Shown piece after piece: positions 1 to 5,354 of a stretch of 6,794 nucleotides of DNA. Both the position numbers and the translations under genes were made by a program. Below the pieces are notes generated by a model that saw only the letters and a program-made list of their open reading frames with translations, had not been told where the DNA came from and did no database searches. Every line of letters starts with the position of its first letter. Within the stretch, counting starts at the first letter, position 1. The stretch is from DASQTB01 sp035642095 (GTDB lineage: Bacteria; Actinomycetota; UBA4738; CALAEC01), in the NCBI GenBank assembly GCA_035642095.1, contig DASQTB010000097.1, positions 1-6,794 on the forward strand, in the 5' to 3' direction.

Positions 1-759
1 CTCCACGTCGAGGGCTCCCTGGACTGGGTGCTCCACCTGGCGTCCCCGGCCTCCCCCCTCGACTACCTGGAGCACCCGATCCACACCCTGAAGGTCGGGG
101 CCATGGGAACTCTGCGGGCGTTGGGGCTGGCCAAGGCCAAGGAGGCCGCCTTCTTCCTGGCGTCGACATCGGAGGTGTACGGCGACCCGAAGGTCCATCC
201 GCAGCCCGAGACGTACTGGGGCCATGTCAACCCGGTCGGACCACGGGGGGTGTACGACGAGGCCAAGCGCTTCGCCGAGGCCATGGCCGCCGCGTACCGC
301 AGGACCCACGCCGTCCCCGTCCGGATCGCCAGGATCTTCAACACGTACGGACCCCAGATGCGGCGCCACGACGGTCGGGCGGTCCCCACGTTCATCGCCC
401 AGGCCCTGGCCGGCCAGCCGCTGACCGTCCACGGGCGGGGTGAGCAGACTAGATCGCTCTGCTTCGTCGACGATCTGATCGAGGGATTCTGGCGGCTCCT
501 GGGCTCGGATCTCCAGGACCCTGTGAATGTGGGCAACCCGGAGGAGGTGACCGTCCTCCGGTTGGCCGAGACCATCCGCGAGGCGGTCGGGTCCCGGTCG
601 GAGGTCGTGTTCACCGAGCGACCGGTCGACGATCCGGAGGTCCGGTCCCCCGACATCACCGTGGCTCGGTCCCGCCTCGGGTGGGAGCCCCACGTCCCGC
701 TGGCGGAGGGACTGAAGCGCACCGTCCAGTGGGCCCGAGAGGCCTGGATCCCCGCCTGA
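1..759 (+). CDS. uxs: UDP-glucuronate decarboxylase (UDP-xylose synthase), 5'-truncated
   Basis: This is the C-terminal 252 residues of an extended short-chain dehydrogenase/reductase. The reading frame is open from base 1, so the N-terminal glycine-rich NAD-binding fold lies outside the window. The family oxidises UDP-glucuronate at C4 with bound NAD, decarboxylates it and re-reduces the product to UDP-xylose in the cytosol, supplying xylose for surface polysaccharide. Numbered from the window start, STSEVYGDP lies at 55-63 and the catalytic YDEAK at 85-89 (Tyr85, Lys89). ARIFNTYGP follows, then QTRS, VNVGNPEE, and DDPEVRSPD with Arg215. Glu58 (in TSE) and Arg215 match the acid and arginine residues that separate decarboxylases (human UXS1 Glu120/Arg277, ArnA Glu434/Arg619) from plain epimerases. 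The C-terminal LGWEP-VPL-EGL stretch is typical of the family. The gene converges on the hydrolase gene, 13 bases away, so it is not in the - strand operon. A related NDP-sugar decarboxylase is the only serious alternative. Confidence 0.93.
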   Translation, partial: LHVEGSLDWVLHLASPASPLDYLEHPIHTLKVGAMGTLRALGLAKAKEAAFFLASTSEVYGDPKVHPQPETYWGHVNPVGPRGVYDEAKRFAEAMAAAYRRTHAVPVRIARIFNTYGPQMRRHDGRAVPTFIAQALAGQPLTVHGRGEQTRSLCFVDDLIEGFWRLLGSDLQDPVNVGNPEEVTVLRLAETIREAVGSRSEVVFTERPVDDPEVRSPDITVARSRLGWEPHVPLAEGLKRTVQWAREAWIPA

Positions 760-767
760 AGGATCGA

Positions 768-785
768 CCCGGTCAGCTCGCCGGG
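768..785. terminator. Possible small hairpin between convergent genes
   Basis: CCCGG (768-772) and CCGGG (781-785) form a perfect 5-bp inverted repeat around an 8-base loop. It spans the gap between the two convergent stop codons and runs into the last codons of the hydrolase gene. Both transcripts would end here, so a shared hairpin is plausible. There is no T-run on either side, and such short repeats are common in GC-rich DNA. The call is weak. Confidence 0.22.
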
Positions 786-1645
786 AAGCGGTCGAAGAAG
801 CCGGTGATGGCCCGGTGCACGGCCTCGGGGTTCTCGACGAACATCATGTGGCCGGCGTCCTTCAGCAGGACGCATTCCCCGTTGGGAACGGCTTCGGCGA
901 TAGCCCAGCCGGCCTCCGAGACCGTCACTCGGTCGAACTCCGCCGCGATGACCAGCACCGGCGCCCCGATCTCCCGGAGACGGTCCTCGACCTCGATCGG
1001 GTCGTCGTCCTCGTTGACGAAGGTCCGAAGAACGTCCGGCGTGAGGCGCATGCGACTCACGGCCAGGTCGACGAAGCTCCGATAGGCCTCGCCCTCGGGG
1101 TCGGCGAAGTGGAACGGGAGCTGGTCGATCAGCAAGCGCCGGTAGTCCGTGATCGTTCGGACATCGGCCTCCCGGTCCCACGCGGCGCTGATCCGCTCGC
1201 GGAGCACGGCGGGTTCCATCGCCGCCAGGTTCCGCTCGATCAGGTCCAGCCACCGCGTCGCCGGAGCGCAGCCGATCAGGACGTAATGGGAAGCGGTTCC
1301 TTGCTCGGCGGCGTGGCGAAGGGCCACGAAGGAGCCGAACGAGTGGCCCAGCACCGCGTATCGCTCCAGCTCCAGGGCCGAGGCCAGGGCGGTGACGTCG
1401 GCCGTGAGGTGACCGATCGTCCAGGTCCCCCGGTCCGCCGGATCCGACCGTCCCTGGCTCCGCTGGTCGACGTACAGCAGGCGGAACCGGTCCGCCAGCG
1501 GGTCCATCCACGGCCGGAACTGGGTGTGGTCGAGCCCCGGCCCGCCGTGCAGCATGATCAGTGGGTACCCCCGTCCCAGCTCGAGGACCCACAGTCGGGT
1601 GTCCCCGATGTCGACGGATCGCCCCTCCGCCGGATCCCCGATCAC
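773..1645 (-). CDS. Alpha/beta-hydrolase (proline iminopeptidase-like fold), substrate unknown
   Basis: This 290-residue cytoplasmic hydrolase has a complete alpha/beta-hydrolase active site. HGGPG (33-37) forms the oxyanion-hole loop, DQRSQGRS (60-67) follows strand 4, and GHSFG (100-104) is the nucleophile elbow with Ser102. Asp238 in AAEFDRV is the probable acid, and His266 in DAGHMMF is the catalytic histidine. HGGPG and DQR resemble the S33 proline iminopeptidase group, but that group normally has GGSWG at the elbow, so peptidase activity is not assured. Esterase, lactonase or thioester hydrolase activity is also possible. There is no signal peptide. The frame stays open upstream to 1849, but residues encoded above 1645 are a low-complexity Arg/Gly-rich shadow of the npdG gene. 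The chosen GTG at 1645-1643 overlaps the npdG stop as GTGA. No clear Shine-Dalgarno sequence precedes it, so translation probably depends on coupling. It is the last gene of the - strand set. Confidence 0.88.
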   Translation of the reverse strand: MIGDPAEGRSVDIGDTRLWVLELGRGYPLIMLHGGPGLDHTQFRPWMDPLADRFRLLYVDQRSQGRSDPADRGTWTIGHLTADVTALASALELERYAVLGHSFGSFVALRHAAEQGTASHYVLIGCAPATRWLDLIERNLAAMEPAVLRERISAAWDREADVRTITDYRRLLIDQLPFHFADPEGEAYRSFVDLAVSRMRLTPDVLRTFVNEDDDPIEVEDRLREIGAPVLVIAAEFDRVTVSEAGWAIAEAVPNGECVLLKDAGHMMFVENPEAVHRAITGFFDRFPAS

Positions 1646-2328
1646 GAGGGGCGGCCCCAGGCGTCGCGCCCGGAGAACCGCACCCCGCCGTCCTTGATCC
1701 GGTATCGACGGTTGACGGAGATCAGCACCGCGGTGATCGGCTCCAGCACCCGGGCCATCGACAGCGGCCCGCAATCGACCCACCGCATGCCCGGGATCCG
1801 CTCGGCCAGGGCTCCGATCTCCGCCTTGGCGTCGTCGTCGTCCCCGCACAGGAGGGCGTCCGCGTCAACCGGGTGAGGATGGTTCGTCAGCGGCTCCGCC
1901 CCGACCGAGTGGAACCCGGCCACCAGCCGGACCCCGTCGGGGAGAAGCGCCCTGGCCTGCTCCGCCGCGGAGCCGTGCCAGGGACGGATGACCTGGGTGG
2001 GCCGGCCCCCGACCGCGGTGGCCAGCGGCGTGGTCGTGTCGCACACCACGATCCCCGGCGGCCAGTGCTCCTTCAGGGCCCGGTAGGTGGCGGCCTGCCC
2101 TTCGTACGGGACGGTCACGAACACCACGTCGGCTGCGGCGACGGCCTTCGGATTCTCCCGTCCGTCCACCGGGGCGTCGTCGCCGGCCAGGGCCCGGGCC
2201 CGGAGGGCGGCATCCTCAGCCCGGTCCTGGACCCGGGATCCGATCGTCACGTCGAGGCCCGAGCCGGCCAGGCGGACCGCCAGCCCGAACCCCTCGTCGC
2301 CCGTCCCTCCGACGATGGCCACACGCAC
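1642..2328 (-). CDS. npdG: NADPH-dependent F420 reductase
   Basis: This 228-residue protein is predicted to move hydride between NADPH and coenzyme F420, supplying reduced F420H2 to F420-dependent reductases in the cytosol. The N-terminus is a Rossmann fold with VAIVGGTGDEGFGLA (3-17). Thr9, Ser31 and Arg32 (in IGSR) occupy the positions that grip the 2'-phosphate of NADP in the archaeal F420:NADP oxidoreductase. Later family landmarks are the strand VVFVTVPYEG (68-77), CDTTTPL (96-102), GFHSVGAEPL (138-147), LLCGDDDDAK (159-168), DCGPLSMARVLEP (185-197) and NRRYR near the end. Length fits the family. The start is GTG, 22 bases below the mutase stop, and has no obvious Shine-Dalgarno sequence. 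No ATG or GTG lies in frame between the mutase stop and this codon. The gene indicates that the organism makes F420, although no F420 biosynthesis gene is in the window. Neighbours suggest co-expression with the mutase and hydrolase. Confidence 0.9.
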   Translation of the reverse strand: MRVAIVGGTGDEGFGLAVRLAGSGLDVTIGSRVQDRAEDAALRARALAGDDAPVDGRENPKAVAAADVVFVTVPYEGQAATYRALKEHWPPGIVVCDTTTPLATAVGGRPTQVIRPWHGSAAEQARALLPDGVRLVAGFHSVGAEPLTNHPHPVDADALLCGDDDDAKAEIGALAERIPGMRWVDCGPLSMARVLEPITAVLISVNRRYRIKDGGVRFSGRDAWGRPS

Positions 2329-2350
2329 GGGGGCGAGGATAGCGGCCGAG

Positions 2351-3934
2351 CTACCGGGCGGGGCGGTGCTCGCCGAAGACCCGCCGGAGCGCGTCGGAGA
2401 CCTCCCCCAGGGTGGCCCGGACCCGGAGCGCCTCGCGCATCGGGACCAGGAGGTTGCCCGTGCCCCGGGCGGTCTCCTCGACGCCCTTCAGGGCCCGCTC
2501 CACCGCGGGCCCGTCGCGTGACTCCCGGAGCCGGCGGATCCGTTCCACCTGGGCCTGAACGGCGTCCTGATCGAGGCGGAGCAGCTCGACCGGCTCCTCG
2601 TCCGGTTCCGGGTACCGGTTTACGCCCACCACCACCCGGTCGCCGGACTCGACCCCTTCCTGGATCCGGTACGCCGCCTCGTGGATCTCGTCCTGGATCC
2701 ACCCCGCCTCGATGGCCCGGACGGCTCCCCCCAGCCCGTCGATCTTGTCGAGGTATTCCCACGCCCGCTGCTCGATCTCCCCCGTGAGCGCCTCGACGAA
2801 GTAGGAGCCACCCAACGGGTCGGCAGTGTCGGCCACCCCCGACTCGTGGGCGATGACCTGCTGCGTCCGAAGGGCGATCTTCACCGCCCGCTCGCTGGGC
2901 AGGGCCAGGGCCTCGTCGAACGAGTTGGTGTGAAGCGACTGCGTTCCTCCGAGGACCGCCGCCAGCGCCTCCAGGCCGGTGCGGACGATGTTGTTCTCGG
3001 GCTGCTGGGCGGTGAGCGTGGCCCCGCCGGTCTGTGTGTGGAACCGGAGCATCAGCGACCTCGGGTCCTTCGCCTCGAACCGGTCGGCCATGATCCGGGA
3101 CCACATCCGCCGGGCCGCCCGGAACTTGGCCACCTCCTCGAAGAAGTTCATGTGGCACGCCAAGAAGAACGACAATCGAGGGGCGAACTGGTCAACGGCC
3201 AGTCCGGCGTCCAGAGCGGCCTGGACGTAGGCCACCCCGTTGGCCAGGGTGAAGGCGATCTCCTGTACGGCAGTCGCCCCCGCCTCGCGCATGTGGTAGC
3301 CGGAGATGGAGATCGTGTTCCATCGGGGGACGCGGTCGCGACAGTAGGCGAACAGGTCCGTGACCAGACGCATCGACGGCTGGGGCGGATAGACGTAGGT
3401 CCCCCGAGCGGCGTACTCCTTGAGGATGTCGTTCTGGACGGTTCCTCCGAGCCGGTCGGCCGGCACGCCCTGCTCCTCAGCGACCAGCTCGTAGAGGAGG
3501 AGCAGGATGGCCGCGGTGGCATTGATCGTCATCGAGGTGGTCACCCGGTCGAGCGGGATCCCATCGAGGAGCCTCTCCATGTCGTCTACGGAGTCGATGG
3601 CCACCCCGGTTCGGCCGACCTCGTCCTCCGCGCGAGGATGATCCGAGTCGAGACCCATCTGCGTGGGAAGGTCGAAGGCGACCGACAATCCGGTCTGGCC
3701 GTGATCGAGGAGGTAGCGGAACCGCCGGTTCGTCTCGTCGGCGGTGCCCATGCCCGCGTACTGGCGCATGGTCCACAGCCGCCCGCGATACATCGTGGGG
3801 TACACCCCTCGGGTGAACGGAGGTGCCCCGGGCGACCCCAGGTCTCGCTCTGGGTCGAAGCCGGCCAGGTCTCCGGGCTCGTAGCGCGGTCGGACCTCGA
3901 TGCCGGCGTCGGTCAGCCGGCGCTCGTCGCTCAT
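2351..3934 (-). CDS. Methylmalonyl-CoA mutase large (catalytic) subunit, split type without B12 domain
   Basis: This 527-residue protein is the TIM-barrel catalytic chain of a coenzyme-B12-dependent acyl-CoA mutase. It would interconvert succinyl-CoA and (R)-methylmalonyl-CoA in propionate metabolism. Landmarks in order are TMRQYAGMG (55-63), GLSVAFDLPTQMG (82-94), GTVQNDILKEY (164-174), YPPQPSMR (182-189), SISGYHM (209-215), DQFAPRLSFF (248-257), TQTGGATLTAQ (300-310) and GGTQSLHTNSFDEA (329-342). Tyr59, Thr165, Arg177 and His214 sit at a constant offset of 30 from Tyr89, Thr195, Arg207 and His244 of the Propionibacterium enzyme. The Tyr/Arg pair indicates methylmalonyl-CoA rather than isobutyryl-CoA, whose mutase has Phe/Gln. 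YPPQPS also argues against ethylmalonyl-CoA mutase. The chain ends after the barrel and a short helical tail, without the DxHxxG cobalamin-binding domain, so a separate small subunit is needed and is not in this window. The ATG at 3934 is the only reasonable start. Sulfatase B ends 37 bases upstream. Confidence 0.94.
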   Translation of the reverse strand: MSDERRLTDAGIEVRPRYEPGDLAGFDPERDLGSPGAPPFTRGVYPTMYRGRLWTMRQYAGMGTADETNRRFRYLLDHGQTGLSVAFDLPTQMGLDSDHPRAEDEVGRTGVAIDSVDDMERLLDGIPLDRVTTSMTINATAAILLLLYELVAEEQGVPADRLGGTVQNDILKEYAARGTYVYPPQPSMRLVTDLFAYCRDRVPRWNTISISGYHMREAGATAVQEIAFTLANGVAYVQAALDAGLAVDQFAPRLSFFLACHMNFFEEVAKFRAARRMWSRIMADRFEAKDPRSLMLRFHTQTGGATLTAQQPENNIVRTGLEALAAVLGGTQSLHTNSFDEALALPSERAVKIALRTQQVIAHESGVADTADPLGGSYFVEALTGEIEQRAWEYLDKIDGLGGAVRAIEAGWIQDEIHEAAYRIQEGVESGDRVVVGVNRYPEPDEEPVELLRLDQDAVQAQVERIRRLRESRDGPAVERALKGVEETARGTGNLLVPMREALRVRATLGEVSDALRRVFGEHRPAR

Positions 3935-3938
3935 CTCA

Positions 3939-3953
3939 GAGGTAGCGTACCTC
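3939..3953. repeat. Perfect inverted repeat 5 bases upstream of the mutase start
   Basis: GAGGTA (3939-3944) and TACCTC (3948-3953) are perfect 6-bp arms around the 3-base centre GCG. In the - strand mRNA the outer arm contains most of the GGAGG sequence (3954-3950), which is the best ribosome-binding match for the mutase. The element could be an operator for a dimeric regulator, or an RNA hairpin that hides that site. With GGAGG about 15 bases from the ATG, spacing is longer than usual for initiation. Chance occurrence cannot be excluded. Confidence 0.4.
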
Positions 3954-3954
3954 C
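3950..3954 (-). promoter_or_regulatory. Shine-Dalgarno-like GGAGG for the mutase, unusually distant
   Basis: On the - strand, GGAGG lies 15 bases before the ATG at 3934, beyond the usual 5-9 base spacing, and inside the outer arm of an inverted repeat. No better ribosome-binding sequence occurs nearer the start, which has only CTCTGAG before it. Initiation may therefore be weak, structure-dependent or leaderless. Confidence 0.35.
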
Positions 3955-3971
3955 GAGAACCGGCCGGGGGT

Positions 3972-5354
3972 TCAGGGACAGGCCTGGGATCCTTCCCTGC
4001 CCAGACACTGTCGGTCTCGGGACAGCCGGAGCGACAACCTCGTCTGCTCGTCGGGGGGAGGATCGTTCGTCGGATCCGCGTCGCCCAGCAGGTTCGTCAG
4101 CTGGTATGGGTCGTTGATCAAGTCGTAGTACTCCCGGAAGGACACCGCGCCGGTCGCGTCGTCGTAGTACTCCACGTATTGTGCGTCGGCCGTCAGGTTG
4201 GCCGCCCAGGTCGGGACGCCGGGCTGGTTGTTCCCCCCCTGGAACTCGAGCAGGAGCCGATCACGCTGGAAGGGTGACAGGAGCGAGCGGCCGTCGAGAG
4301 GGACGGCCGGGTCGGGAGCGACGCCCGCGGCCTGGAGGACGGTGGGGGCGATGTCCACGTTGGCCACCAGGCCGGCTTCCTGGACGCCCGCCGGCACGTG
4401 CCCCGGCCACCGGGCGAACATCGGTACCCGGACCGCCGGGAAGTACGGCGTGGCCTTGGTTTTCATCCCGTGTTCGGCCCAGGCGATCCCGTTGTCCGAC
4501 ACGAAGAAGGCCAGCGTGTCGCCCGTCTCCCCCATCAAGGACATGGTTCCGAACACCCGGTCCACCAGGTCGTCGACGGACTTCAGCGTCCGGAGCTGAC
4601 GGGTCCGCAGCTTCTTCCCTCCCTTGAAGACGGCCTCCTTGTCCTGAACGAATGAGGGCTTGTCGCTTCGGTCCTCCTCGAACACGGCGGGATTCCCGGC
4701 CCAACCGCCCACCTTCGTTCGGCGGTACTTCTTCTCGGCATTGGCCGGGGTATGTGGCGCCCAGGTCCCCACCACCATGAACCAGGGCTTGGCGTCCTGG
4801 GACTCGAACCCCCGGACCAGGGCCCGGGCCCGGCTGGACAGGTAGTCGGTCGAGTACCGCTTCACCCGGTGGATCACGCCGTTCGAATTGAACGGTACGT
4901 TCTTGTACCCGGAGCGATTCTCGAACGTGTGCCACTGCTCGAAGTGGGAGGGTTGGCCGGTCCAGCTGTTCAGATACTTGCCGACGATGGCCGTCTGGTA
5001 CCCGTCCTGCCTCAGGTAATAGGCCAGCGTCGACCTCGGAGCCAACTCCGCGGCGTCCGCGTTGGTCCGAACAAGGTGGTTGTGAGCGTACCGACCGGTG
5101 AAGATCGACGCCCGGGACGGGCAGCAGAGCGGCGTGGTGGCGAAGGCGTTCGCGTACTCCGTTCCTCCACGCTTGAACCAGGCCCGGGTCTTGCGCATGG
5201 GACCCATCGACTCGATCCGCTGGTCGTCCGTGATGATCAGGAGGACGTTGGGCCGGCCCGGACCCGGAGTTGTCTGGGCCCGGGCCGCCGGACCGGTCGG
5301 CGGGAGGGTGGCCAGGGCAGCGACCGCCGCGGCCAGCCCGATCGCTCGCCTCAC
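3972..5354 (-). CDS. Exported formylglycine-type sulfatase (sulfatase B)
   Basis: This 460-residue type I sulfatase would cleave sulfate esters outside the cytoplasm. An N-terminal signal peptide (MRRAIG, Ala/Leu-rich core, then probable cleavage in AARA|Q after residue 26) is followed by PNVLLIITDDQ with metal ligands Asp43/Asp44. CCPSRAS (77-83) is the formylglycine signature, with Cys78 the residue to be oxidised and Arg81 its partner. GKYLN gives Lys126, APH gives His201, SDNG gives Asp287/Asn288, and AEHG gives His295. The pattern CCPSRAS...HNH...GYQT..VGKYLN resembles the N-acetylglucosamine-6-sulfatase branch, but the substrate cannot be read from sequence. Cys450 and Cys459 may form a terminal disulfide, as in sulfatase A. 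The frame is open to an ATG at 5387, but the GTG at 5354 is preferred. It has GGAGG with 7-base spacing, overlaps the upstream stop as GTGA, and starts directly at the signal peptide. A GTG at 5360 sits only one base from the GGAGG. The protein is clearly a diverged duplicate of sulfatase A. Confidence 0.93.
   Translation of the reverse strand: MRRAIGLAAAVAALATLPPTGPAARAQTTPGPGRPNVLLIITDDQRIESMGPMRKTRAWFKRGGTEYANAFATTPLCCPSRASIFTGRYAHNHLVRTNADAAELAPRSTLAYYLRQDGYQTAIVGKYLNSWTGQPSHFEQWHTFENRSGYKNVPFNSNGVIHRVKRYSTDYLSSRARALVRGFESQDAKPWFMVVGTWAPHTPANAEKKYRRTKVGGWAGNPAVFEEDRSDKPSFVQDKEAVFKGGKKLRTRQLRTLKSVDDLVDRVFGTMSLMGETGDTLAFFVSDNGIAWAEHGMKTKATPYFPAVRVPMFARWPGHVPAGVQEAGLVANVDIAPTVLQAAGVAPDPAVPLDGRSLLSPFQRDRLLLEFQGGNNQPGVPTWAANLTADAQYVEYYDDATGAVSFREYYDLINDPYQLTNLLGDADPTNDPPPDEQTRLSLRLSRDRQCLGREGSQACP

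Noticed and set aside
63..1592. A 509-codon open frame on the - strand antisense to the decarboxylase gene and out of frame with the hydrolase
   Set aside because: Its translation is Arg/Gly/Pro-rich without any recognisable motif and spans two well-supported genes. Long spurious frames are expected at this GC content.
1646..1849. N-terminal extension of the hydrolase to 1849
   Set aside because: These 68 codons are Arg/Gly-rich, lie over npdG in another frame and do not resemble a hydrolase N-terminus.
815..1876. A 353-codon + strand open frame over the hydrolase gene
   Set aside because: It is the complement of a gene with a complete catalytic triad; its own translation has no family features.
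1561..2787. A 408-codon + strand open frame across npdG and the mutase end
   Set aside because: It crosses two gene boundaries on the other strand and becomes Pro/Arg/Gly-rich low complexity.
2247..3158. A 303-codon - strand frame overlapping the mutase and npdG starts
   Set aside because: It is a shifted-frame shadow of the mutase with low-complexity Gly/Arg/Pro translation; the mutase frame is intact, so there is no frameshift to explain.
3960..3967. CCGGCCGG palindrome as a terminator for the sulfatases
   Set aside because: It is a simple GC palindrome with no loop and no T-run; it may add to local structure but is not enough for a terminator call.
2681..4117. A 478-codon + strand open frame across the mutase and sulfatase B end
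   Set aside because: It is antisense to the intact mutase, with no family motif.
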